A DNA stretch of 21,180 nucleotides, taken from the NCBI GenBank assembly GCA_020650975.1, contig JAIPMN010040098.1, positions 1-21,180 of the forward strand, given 5' to 3'. The stretch comes from Apostichopus californicus. Lineage: Eukaryota > Echinodermata > Holothuroidea > Aspidochirotida > Stichopodidae. How positions within the stretch are numbered: position 1 is the first letter of the stretch; the number at the start of each line of letters is the position of its first letter. Below, piece by piece: positions 1 through 11,000 of the stretch. The notes below the pieces were generated by a model that worked only from the letters and a program-made list of their open reading frames with translations, had not been told where the DNA came from and ran no database searches. A program made the translations under genes and the position numbers.

Positions 1-195
1 ATATATAGAGAGACTTCTGTGTTCATTTAATTTGTGTGTACTTTCCACTCTAGTCATTGCTGAAGAATTTTAAAAATCAGTATTCCAGCTTTGTCAACTT
101 TGAGTTATTTTTCTTATTTCTATCGGAGTACACATGGATCTTTTTTTTATTATATATACATATGATTGGACAGAAGCAGAGACATAAAATATGAC

Positions 196-419
196 TGATA
201 ATTGACAAATAAGGAGCATTTTTTAAGGTTCCACTGCCAACTATTGCTGATGAAGGGCAGGGGGACCAAAATTGCAATGTAATTCTAAAACATTACTCGT
301 TATTTGTCAATTATGAGTCGTTTATTATCTCTCTGCGTTTGGAGTACATGTGGATTTTCTTTATGATATATGTACATATAGGAGCATTTTTTAAGGTTCC
401 ACTGCCAAGTATTGCTGAT
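196..419. repeat. Direct and inverted repeats left of the 305-bp array
   Basis: A 40-bp direct repeat (aggagcattttttaaggttc through tattgctgat) lies at 212-251 and 380-419 with one mismatch. A 17-bp inverted repeat lies at 196-212 and 300-316 (tgataattgacaaataa, 16 of 17). Together they indicate a rearranged satellite-like block. Confidence 0.75.
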
Positions 420-945
420 ATAAATATTTATGTATGATGGTTTTGCTTCATCTGTTATATACCTCTTCTAGTTTACACTGGATTTAATAAAATAGCTGAA
501 TAATACAACATGGTTTCCCTTTATTTCATATTGTAGTTTAGATATTTAGATAAAATCGCATTCAAATTTAGTTGATATGATAGAACTTTATCAAACAGTG
601 CTCGTTATTTGTCAATTAAGAGTCGTTTTTTTAATATTTCTCTGCGTTTGGAGTACATGTGTATTTGTTTTAATACTGTTTATGTACACATATATATATA
701 CACATATATATATATGTACATATATATATATATGTACACATATATATATATGTACACATATATATATAAATATTTATGTATAATGGTTTCGCTTCTTCTG
801 TTTTATACCTCTTCTATTTTACACTGGATTTTATAAAATAACTGAATAATACAACATGGTTTCCCTTTATTTCATATTGTAGTTTAGATATTTAGATAAA
901 ATCGCATTTAAATTTAGTTGATATGATAGAACTTTTATCAAACAT
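296..945. repeat. 305-bp tandem duplication with internal AT microsatellite
   Basis: Copy 1 starts at 296 and copy 2 at 601, both with ctcgttatttgtcaatta. They share long blocks such as ctgaataatacaacatggtt and gatatttagataaaatcgca. Copy 2 has an expanded TATGTACACATATA tract at 681-769, where copy 1 has only a short tgtacatata. Older partial copies lie to the left (see 196-419). Confidence 0.88.
681..769. repeat. TATGTACACATATA microsatellite
   Basis: An alternating purine-pyrimidine AT/AC tract, self-complementary, inside the second copy of the 305-bp repeat. It produces two spurious short open frames. Confidence 0.9.
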
Positions 946-998
946 ATCAAGAAAGTCTGCCAAAAATTGATTAGATTACAACATATCTAACTCGGATT

Positions 999-1036
999 GC
1001 ATCATGCCGAAAACGTGTCATGAGTTGGCACGATGC
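999..1036. repeat. Imperfect hairpin
   Basis: gcatcatgcc (999-1008) pairs with ggcacgatgc (1027-1036) with one G-T type mismatch and an 18-base loop. No function can be assigned. Confidence 0.4.
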
Positions 1037-1897
1037 CATCTGTAGGAATGACGCTTTCATAATAGGCATAACAAGGTTAAACATCCTGGTCTGAAGGGAG
1101 GTTTGTTTACTGTCAAAATAAGTATACAATTTAGATTACAATTTCAGGATGAATTTCTCTTGGTTTATTATTTCAACCCGGCTGACATAGCAAGATCGAT
1201 TTATTCAAGGGAGGAATTTTCAAAGTATTAAATATGGAAGTGTAGGTGATACAGAGAAAGATGTTATCTTTTCAGCAGGGGGAAGGGGAGGGGGCAGGTA
1301 ATACAAGCAGATATGGCAGGTTCAAAGATTGGAAATAAGAAGAAACAATAAGATGTTGATACTGTCTACATTGTTGCAATGAAGGGGATTGGAAGAGACT
1401 ATGTAAATGTGACATTTGGTTTGGTTTGCGAGCATTGAAGCGATTTCTAATAATGATCAGGTTTACGTCCAAGATCATAAACACAAGCCAGAGAGAATAA
1501 TCTGATTCATGAACGTGTTAAGAGGTATTATTATCGAACTGGAAATATTTAACATATTTAAAGTTTGAACACTTTTCCTTCCATTATTTAAGTTTGTATA
1601 AAAATGCAGTCTTGAAGATCAACTTCCACAAGTGAAAGCCAATATACACATTCATACAAGTATAGACACAGAATAAATTTCACAAGCAAAACACATATAA
1701 ACCTATCACTTACAGTATCCTTTAGAAAACATCCAAACCTATGTTCTTCCCTAGTCAGAAAGCAAGGTATTTTATTAAGTAAAATCACCCAAGAAAGAAC
1801 CTGGGCACGAAAAACCCAACAACCGAACGCCTGATCCGTTCTCAACCCCAGTCCCCTTGCATCAAGACTGTGTGACCATCGTCTGGTGTGTATAATG

Positions 1898-1916
1898 GTT
1901 CCCCTAGAAGGGGAAC
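1898..1916. repeat. Perfect 7-bp hairpin
   Basis: gttcccc-tagaa-ggggaac: a perfect stem with a five-base loop. No poly-T or other context suggests a role. Confidence 0.4.
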
Positions 1917-2719
1917 ATAATGGTACAAATGATCTTAGCTAAAATGCAGAGAAGCAAGGTAATGGAAACCTGCAAAACCTTGTCACTAATATTGGATTAA
2001 AATCAACCAATTTGATAGATTTATTTAGCTCGCAGCAATAAACTTACTTAACACCTTTTCTTTCTTCATTTTTTGGTAATGCAAAGAAAGGTAGAGACTA
2101 GCTTCTTTATAAGGAGGTTATAAATATTAAAAATATTGATATTTATGTCAAAATAATCTCCAGAGAAATTGGACTTTTACTTTCACAATGTCACTATATT
2201 AAACAGTTATGAGGAGTACTTTATGCATATTCAGTGACTGACATATTATGAATATCAAGGGACTTTAATTAATTTAAGGACATGAACATGTCAATAGGTT
2301 CTATGATAGAATTAGTTATATTTAAGATATATACATCAAATGTAATTTATATCTCTTCATTCGCTGAAGATGAATGAGAAAAAGGGAAAAGTTTTTACTG
2401 ATATCTAAAAATATCAACCAAGAATTCTACTTTTGGAAGTGGTACTGTTCTTCATAGATATTATCACCTCACTGTTACTTTCACTTAAGTCCTATTTATT
2501 ATTCATTATGAGGGTTACATAGTTTGAATAAGAAAATTAATTTTAAGCCTAAATCTGAGAATACTACTTCTAAGCCCAAACTTAAAGTTTCATTGTTATT
2601 TAATTTGGTTTTCTCATATTTATCGAGATAGAAAGTACCCAGGCACTGTACACTCTTCAATGTTCGTTCTCACTAGTGGAGGCTCACAATGATTGAAAAA
2701 CATCTTCTTTATTCCCTTT

Positions 2720-3065
2720 CCAAAGGACATCTCCCTTTATATAACATCCACATGATCACACGGTTACAGTCTCCATGAAAGGATACTGGGGTTGGGAGTG
2801 GATAAAGTTGTCTGCTTTTGCTGCTCAGGCTCTATCTTGTGTAATTTTTTTTTAATGTATACATGTGTAATATTGATTCCTTTTTGAAAAGGACTTGTGA
2901 CCCTTCACTTGACGTAACGTCATCGTGATCATATACAGTGACAGCCTCGATGTAAGGGGACAGCCTCGATGTGAGTGAGAGCTGCGATGAAAGGGGACTG
3001 CGGTTGAGAGTGGATCAAGTTGTTTGGTTTTCATGCCCAGATTCCATCTTGGGTGACATTTCATA
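2720..3065. repeat. Diverged direct duplication
   Basis: Segments of about 2722-2850 and 2890-3065 share an order of blocks: atgatcaca/gtgatcata, gatgaaaggg-type, ggttg.gagtggat.aagttg, and tctatcttg.gt / tccatcttgggt. The second copy has an extra internal repeat, cagcctcgatgt, twice at 2942-2971. An old, decayed duplication. Confidence 0.55.
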
Positions 3066-3660
3066 AAAAGCAGACTAATGTCCATACGTTGAATGCATTA
3101 TACGAATTTCATCTGATTTTGTCAGTGAGTCCCTTCAATGTTGACATTCTTTAATTATATTACAGCTAACTGCATTTAGTTTATTGTATTTCCGGTGGGG
3201 AGGTGGTTGGTGAGGAGTTTTACCGTTCATATAAACAACGATAAACTACCGCTTTTTCAGGGGAATTTCAAGATTTACAATTCAACATTACGATAAGAAG
3301 CAGTTCTTATGTTTGTCGCTGAACTCATTCGTGTTTGTAATACAACACTTGACACTGACTTTGACAGTCTCGTCTAAACAGCAAAAGTAACGTTTATCAC
3401 ACGGCTGAAAATGAGAGATTTGTGTCTTGTGTGTGAACTTAGTTCATGCTATTTTTAAATGTGCTATCTATAAGATTTGTATTATTTGTATATTTGAGAA
3501 TGTAAGATACAATGATTTTTCAACAACAATTTTAGTTTTTCATTCCTAACTTTCACTATGTTATGATTGATCGAAACCAGTCGTCTTGATATTTATGCGG
3601 ATAAAATTGTTGATTAAAGATTATATTTATATAATATCTTTCATCATGTTTGATTGACAG

Positions 3661-3697
3661 AGGGAGGCAGGGGGTTGGGGGAGGGGGGAGGAGGAGA
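3661..3697 (+). repeat. G-rich tract
   Basis: agggaggcagggggttgggg followed by gaggggggaggaggag. There are several G runs on the + strand, opposite to TAF2 transcription. Confidence 0.7.
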
Positions 3698-4834
3698 TAT
3701 CATAGCAAGCTATGGCATTGAGACAATTGTTGCAAACAATTAACTCTCTCATATGAAACCAGGATGTAAGATAAAAGGTCGAGTCTTGCGTACAAGATGT
3801 ATGAGTCATCAATCTAGTATCGTTAAGCTGTCTGACAGATTCTGATTGGCTGGAATTTCTGATTGGCAACAAATTCTACGGAGTATTGTTGCGACCATAA
3901 CAACATGGATCACGGATGTACAGAATCACAATAGTATAATTGCTTTCAAAGATATTAAGGAAGGCCAAACAGGAAGTTTGAATCTACGTCATTCTAAAGA
4001 ATTCAAAATTTTATCCTAGCGTTGGATTTCAGGTTGAAAATTGAACATTTTACATATGGATTTAGTTCATTTTGCAGATTCCCCAGATTTTCATTTTTTT
4101 TTAATATTAACATTCCACAAATGTGATGAAAAATGTTTTCAGTAAATTTTTGAGTCAAAATTTTAATTGTTAACTACAATACATTTTGTAGACACAAAAA
4201 AAAAAAAAAAAACCTGGCTGTTTCATGCTTGCATTTGTGTTTGAAACAGAAGACTGTTAATAAATTTCTGTCTTGCTGCTTCCAGATTCTGTCAACTTTA
4301 ATTCGGTTGCACCCATGTTAGATTAACACTCTTTAAGGCCAAAAGGCACCTTATACTTGACCCCACCTTCCCCTAACCCCACCCTTAAGGTACAGACACT
4401 TTTGGTGTATCTAGGATGTTTTCATAGAGGTTCCTTGACCATAGAGACCCCTAGGCAGTTGTCAGCTCTGGAAATCTTCAGCTACGATCACAATGTAAGC
4501 ATGCTTATGTTGGGTTTGTATCTCTAGCAAAGAGAGTGTGTCCATAGAGGCATCTGACTGAGCAGCCATAAGGACATCAAACTCAGGTTATAGATGAGAA
4601 GACAAGATTTCCTCAGCTAATACTGGTTCCAAGTCCACAAGTGTCACTCATTTTCTTTCAATTGAATACAATTTTCACGCCATCTTCTGCTAAAAACCTC
4701 TACTTACAAAACTGTGAATCGTATTTGTTTCAAATCTGGTCTTGTCTTTGTCTGTGTGATGTTTGAGGAATTACAAGAGAAAAGAAAAAAAAGACCATCA
4801 AACATTTAAAATTTTGAAGGGGTAAATACTTCAC

Positions 4835-5051
4835 CTTTGACGATGTCGACCAGGGATTTCATCGCGACTTCTCTGACGGTGATAAAATGGCCATATTGGG
4901 CGTAGCTTTGGAAGAGCGTCGAGTCGCTAGGCAGATGGCCGTTCTTCTGTAGAGTTCGTATTGCTTTCAGACAACTGACCGTTACCGTGTATTGATAGGT
5001 TGGAAGGATCTTCTCCAGATTTAGACAGCGAACAACTTCTTCCAATATTAG
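4835..5051 (-). CDS. TAF2: TAF2 exon L (last exon recognised)
   Basis: The exon is 217 nt, 72 codons plus one base (phase 1), from LILEEVVRCLNLEK to MKSLVDIVK. The acceptor is attaccag and the donor is gtgaag. TVSCLKAIRTLQKNGHLPSD aligns with vertebrate TVSCLRAIRVLQKNGHVPSD, and SYAQYGHF with SYAEYGHF. It is part of the HEAT-like domain. The continuation expected in TAF2 (EELQWLL.MIQNDP-like) was not found to the left, so the next exon is probably outside the window or too diverged for me to see. Confidence 0.93.
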
Positions 5052-8000
5052 CTGGTAATGAAAGCCACAAAGGTTTTATCGCTGAGAGGGGTGTCATGAT
5101 GGGATATCATAAAAGGGTTGCCACGACAACATGAACAAACCAACAAACAAAACAAAGGGTAAACAGGCAAAAATGGGCAATACTTAGAAGATAAGTTAGC
5201 AAATACTTGACAGACATTAAAAGCATTGATCCAATTAAAGGCTGACTTGTGCTGAAAAGCGCTGAAGCCAAAAAACATATTAGTAAATGACAATTCCAAT
5301 TAAAGAAGTCCCAAAGTGAATCCTGAAATGAGTAGAGGGAATGAGTTTTGAAGTTGAGTCCCAGAATGCATCTTGAAGTGAGTAGTGGAATGATGATTCT
5401 GAGTCCCAGAATGAGGCTGAGAGTAAGTCCTAGAGTTTGAGTACAACAGTGGTTACCTTTGTCTCTGGGATGAGATTATCCACGCTGGTATTCACCGTTG
5501 AGACTGCTGGTGTCACCGTATTAGTCAAAGCGTCTAACAGCGAAGCTCTGTAGTAGTTATCAGAATACTGAAGGAAGTGAAGAAGTTAAAACATGAAAGA
5601 TATCAATAACTACATGGGATTCATTCTTCATGTTATAGCATCTATCAGTGATGCTCTGTAGTAGTTATCAGAATACTGTAAGAAGTGAAGAAGTTAAATT
5701 ATGAACGATATCAATAACTACATGGGGTTCATTCTCCACATAGCACGCAATACAGAGTCATTATATTTCTTCACATCTTCATATCAAACAGGTGACATTT
5801 GAAGAAGAGAAGTCACCAATAAACACCTACGTTGTCCATTGATTTGTAATTTTGTGTCATTCCTGCAATGTCTCATTCACGTATAATTGGGAGAACACTT
5901 CAATCTAACCGACAGCTCTATTAAGCTGTACCTAATTAGCGGGTTACACACAATTTATCACACTGTAGAACATTTTGTGTCCCACAGAATTTATGTTCGT
6001 AATATTTCATTTTGCTTTGGCACACCTTTGTAATTTTTGCCTTATTTTCATTCTCATTGCTGTCTTCCTTGTGCTAATTCCAGTTGGGCTAAACGTAACA
6101 CCTTAGCTTTCCTTTAATGATCGAAAACATTAACGTCAGATTGTAGCAAACTCAATGCATAGTCTAGCATACTGTGCAGTAAGATAGTACAGTGTTGTAT
6201 AGTGTTGGGAAATTAACTGTTCCAAACACACACAAAATCTCCCACTGGGGCAATCGACAAAGCACCAATATTTTCTTCCATAAAATGCACTCACATGATT
6301 TTTCTTGTTATCGCAATACTTGATCAAGTCCAGGAGAAAATTCAGACACTCCCTGGGGCAGATGGAATGAGCGTTACGAATCTTGCCGAGAGCTTTGGGG
6401 ATTTCCTACAAAAAATTAAACATAAAAAATAAATAAAGCAAAAATGTCAAAGCAATAATCACTTCACTTGAAATGCAAAATAAGGATATTAAATGGGAAA
6501 TACATCTTTAAAGGCCAACTATGGAGACTTTTCGATGACCATAAAATCCCACCATTTTGCATGTATGTAATCCTTAACTCACTCCAATTACATTGCTGTA
6601 ATTACCTTTTCCAATTTCGGACGTTAAATACGTGAAAAATGGGAAGAAAAGTCAGCTTTTTAGGAAACCTATTTCAGACATTCCTGAAACATTCCTAAGA
6701 CATCAGGTGACCATGTGACGTCATCTTTGGTATACCGCACTCACAACAATACTTTTAGTGTGTAAAGTTGTATACTTGAGCTGCCAAAAAACCAACGATA
6801 TTTCTCCTTTTTCCCCGAAATGCCACAATTCTGTGTTGTTGGAGGTTGCAGTTATACCTCAGCCAAAAAAAGCATCAGCTTTTTTAGCTTTCCGAGTAGA
6901 AGAACCGACGTAAAATGCCTTAGACTTTGGATCAATTTTGTGAGATCCACGTGGAAGATTTTTCAGCACCCGGAGTATCTCATGCCCATGAGTCCACATG
7001 CATGACCCTGCCTCTGTGTGTGCTGCAAATGTCTCATTCTGCAAAACTTATATACTTTCGACAGCTGTGGCGAACATAGCTAATGTGAAATTGACCCTTT
7101 CAAGTCTCCTCGTCAACACGCCCTGGAAATTCTTACATGTAACATTATATCACGCAATTGAAAGTATAATATTTACTGTTTGGGATGACCGTATGTAGAC
7201 CGTGTATAGACCGTGCCTATAGGGTAGCATTGTTAGTACATGTAGTGAGTAACAACTCCCGCCAGGGTTGGCTCACAGCATGTGTAAATAGTCATGTTAG
7301 GATTTCATCGCAGTCATCCATTTCATTTGTTGTATTCCAGTATCGTGATTTTGTGATACATGTGTTATATTGTCCGTTATATTTGTTCCGGCATCTGCAT
7401 GGTCCAAGGAGTGGAATAAAACGGTACTATATAGCGATCGGGCATTTCATTTCGTTAGTGACTGTATTGTGATTGTGGGATGTTACTGGTCAAGGCCTGT
7501 TTCAACTAGACCTAACTCTATGGAACTACACAGAGGCACGGTAGTATTTCGCCCAGGATTGAACGAGAAACGTGGATTTGAATATTCACTGCTAAATTTG
7601 GTTTATTGACAGGATACTTTTTCTGTGTTTGCACTTTTGGATATTAAAACGAGTATTGCTATGTTCAGCTGAAGCTTAGTCATGTATATGCTACCCTGGT
7701 CGATTCGGGCCAGTGTCTCCTCATAGTTGTTCTATTATGTTTAGTGTTTTTTGGTAATTCGTTGATAGTAACGTAAACCATTTTCCCGTGACATATCACG
7801 CATGAGGCATCTTTAAGGTCTATTCTTCTGTTCAGTTAGCGGTATCTTGCGATCAAATTGTATTACGGAATCAGCAAGCTGTTTGCATGTTCTACAGTAT
7901 ATTGTACCGTACGTACCTATTGACGCTCCGCTATGTAAACGATGCCTCCATTTGAGTGGAAATTTTGCAACTAAAATAACCCATTTTACTAAATTTTCTG

Positions 8001-11000
8001 CTTAAAATTGTTTCAAAACTAGTTGTTTACCTTCATGTGTTCTTGTTTTAAGCTAACAGCTTTTCAAAAGCTCAAAATTGGAAGTCAAATACAGTACAAT
8101 TGTTCGCTATCTGTGTAGAAACAGTACCTATTTCAGCGTTTGTTTTCGCGGTATACCAAAGATGACGTCACACGGTGACCAGTGGCTCCTTTGGGTCAAT
8201 CTCTGTTTTCAGGCATTCCAGAGGTACATGTCACGTGCCTACCCAAAATGTCCATTTTCGTGGTCGTTTTTTGATGGGTTATGGTAGGTTTTCAAAGATT
8301 TTTTTTACACATGTTGATTATGGGTATGTAAACTCCCAAATTAATGGAGAATCCCCCCAAAAAAATTTATCTCCATAGTTGGGCTTTAAACAAAGTTGAA
8401 TTTATACAGTTTGATTTTTCCCTTTGTGCTATAACTTATTCAACAATTAATATAATATCTCTTCAAACACTACAGAAAGATGCATTTACATAAGAGGCTA
8501 CAAACGAAGGAAACCAAGTCATTCTAAACGATGCAGAACACTACTCACCTTAAGTAAGAAATAGGAAGGAAAGTTGCTAAAGTTATTCCTCTTTACAATA
8601 TCAGGAGAGGAGTGGGAACCATACATCTTCTTGAAGATAGCAATCAGAGCTGAGTGACCACTGAAAGAAGTCATCAATTTGTTGGCGACCTGCGAGTAAA
8701 CAAAAACAGAAAACCTATCGATGCGCAAGATCCATCATCTCAAACCACCACCCTCCTCTATCCACCCTATCCTCTCTCCCTACTTGTTAATATTCCTCAA
8801 ATTTTATTTCATTATTTCATTTCACATCACATTAGTTCTTCCTCCATCCCTCCTTCCTCCATTTTCGTTCCTTAAGAAGCAGATTCAACTCCGTGAGAAG
8901 TTCATCTCCCATCCCTGCTCTGTTCCTACTCCAAACAGATCTTTTTCCACCAATTGAGGTTACAGGATATTTTCTTATGCTCGACTATCGCTTGAAATCC
9001 TCTCCCAGGATCAAAGAAAATAGAACCCAACATTACCATCTTCAATTTTTATGATGGGGATCTTTTAGAGAATTTGTGATATCATAAAGCCACTACCAGA
9101 TAAACCCTGTTACCATTTTTTCTTTGATTTTGTTGCTTTTCGAGGTGAATGTAAAGAGTGTTGAAACCAATGCCATCATTAGGTCATGCTAAGTATATCG
9201 ACATTATACATCCATTCTCTATTACAGAAAACAAGCATTCTAATAAATAAGGAAAAACACATTATGGAATTGATTACCAATGGATAACCACTAGACCTCA
9301 GATGTTGTGCTGCCCTCACTTCCTTCCAAAAACTTCTGACAACTCATCTTAAAGACTTATGCATCCAGCATTCATCAATGTTAACCAATAATTCTTTTGT
9401 TCATTCATTTTTACTTTCTATTCTCTCTTCCTCTCCCGCGTCTTGAGCACCCTTCTGGGTGGATATTCACGCGTAATAAATCACCATTATTATAAGTTGA
9501 AGCATATCTGGCCTGGTATTGGCCTTTATAGACTTGTACAAGTCTTCACCATGTGTGAAAGGAACATCATATTTATGACATCTCCCAAATGGAATAACAT
9601 TTTTCTTAGCTGTTTAGTGAAGCTGTTTCAACTTTGATATTTCTATCATATTGACTATGATTGAGATTGAGTTTGCTTTTTCTTCTTTCACTCTCTCCAT
9701 GTGGTCACTACTTTTAACAGTAATATCTATTTATTTACCAGCTTATAGCAATTTAAAAATTTGTACCTCGTAACCCTGGTAACCCTTGTACCATATTGAC
9801 AGAAGAATTGTTACCATTACTAATTACTCACAACTATCAACATTTCCAGTTACTTTCAATGCAAGCTTTATCATTATACTATACCTTGGCAAAGCAATTG
9901 ACAGCTCTGGTTCGAACTCTGTAAAAGGTCTTTGAGTCCGAGATTATGTCCGAGATTGCTGATATCGTACCCATAGTTGGAAACTCTTCTAGAGCATCAA
10001 TTGCCTGCAAAAATAGAATATTAACGACAACTGGAGTATGAAAGAGGATCAATTCAATCTTTGCTTCCAAATAATAAGCATTGATGTCAAAATAAAATAT
10101 TAACGACATCTGGAGTATGAAAGACAATCTATTCAATCTTTGCTTCCAAGTAATAAGCATTGATGTCAAAATAAAATATTAACGACATCTGGAGTATAAA
10201 AGACAATCTGTTCAATCTTTGCTTCCAAGTACTAAGCGTTGATGTCAAAATAGAATATTAACGACATCTGGAGTATCAAAGACAATCTATTCAATCCTTG
10301 CTTCCAAGTAATAAGCATTGATGTCAAAATAGAATATTAATGACATCTGGAGTATGAAAGACAATCTATTCAATCTGTGTTCCAAGTAATAAGCATTGAT
10401 GTCAAAATAGAATATTAACGACATCTGGAGTATCAAAGACGATCTATTCAATCCTTGCTTCCAAGTAATAAGCTTTGATGTCAAAATAGAATATTAATGA
10501 CATCTGGAGTATGAAAGACAATCTATTCAATCTGTGTTCCAAGTAATAAGCATTGATGTCAAAATAGAATATTAACGACATCTGGAGTATCAAAGACGAT
10601 CTATTCAATCCTTGCTTCCAAGTAATAAGCTTTGATGTCAAAATAGAATATTAATGACATCTGGAGTATGAAAGACAATCTATTCAATCTGTGTTCCAAG
10701 TAATAAGCATTGATGTCAAAATAGAATATTAACGACATCTGGAGTATAAAAGACAATCTATTCAATCTTTGCTTCCAAGTAATAAGCATTGATGTCAACA
10801 TAGAATATTAACGACATCTGGAGTAGGAAAGACAATCTATTCAATCTTTGCTGCCAAGTAATAAGCATTGATGTCAAAATAGAATATTAACGACATCTGG
10901 AGTATGAAAGACAATCTATTCAATCTTTGCTTCCAAGTAACAAGCGTTGATGTCAAAATAGAATATTAACGACATCTGGAGTAGGAAAGACAATCTATTC

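Larger units (their letters stand above)
946..4834. other. Non-coding stretch downstream of exon L (intron or 3' flank)
   Basis: I found no exon with TAF2 similarity and no other convincing gene on either strand. The contents are a diverged duplication at 2720-3065, G-rich tracts at 1277-1300 and 3661-3697, a C-rich tract at 4360-4386, a run of about 18 A at 4196-4213, and small hairpins at 999-1036 and 1898-1916. Most likely it is intron sequence after exon L. Confidence 0.6.
6508..8389. mobile_element. Kolobok/T2-like DNA transposon, non-autonomous or decayed, with THAP remnant
   Basis: The element has a 16-bp inner terminal inverted repeat: 6512-6527 (aggccaactatggaga) and the complement of 8370-8385 (agcccaactatggaga), 15 of 16 identical. 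Each is flanked by TTAA (6508-6511 and 8386-8389), consistent with a TTAA target duplication. A perfect 24-bp inverted repeat lies inside at 6715-6738 and 8148-8171. TTAA duplications and ends of the TTAAAGG type are known for the Kolobok superfamily (including Xenopus T2), some of which encode THAP-domain proteins. A THAP-like ORF starts at 6820 on the + strand. No intact transposase is present. It sits in the I/J intron, antisense to TAF2. piggyBac also uses TTAA, but its ends are usually CCY and it lacks THAP. Confidence 0.75.

Noticed and set aside
577..836. Two short plus-strand frames rich in Tyr/Ile/His
   Set aside because: Both are translations of the TATGTACACATATA microsatellite.
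3627..3872. Minus-strand 81-codon open frame
   Set aside because: It has no TAF2 similarity, no recognisable domain and no splice context, and it overlaps a G-rich tract.
4321..4440. Possible second transposon end near ctttaaggccaaaaggcacc
   Set aside because: It resembles TTAAAGG-type ends only loosely. I found no matching inverted end or TTAA duplication nearby.
6859..7044. Minus-strand open frame opposite the THAP ORF
   Set aside because: It is the antisense shadow of the THAP-like frame.
7185..7609. Plus-strand open frames of 95 and 79 codons within the transposon
   Set aside because: They show no DDE-type spacing or recognisable transposase motif and overlap each other in different frames. 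They could be decayed coding sequence but cannot be supported.
10287..10801. Three repeated minus-strand open frames (MTSKLITWKQ / MLTSMLITWKQ types)
   Set aside because: They arise from the 79-bp minisatellite. The 157-bp period is not a multiple of three, so the frame is not kept along the array.
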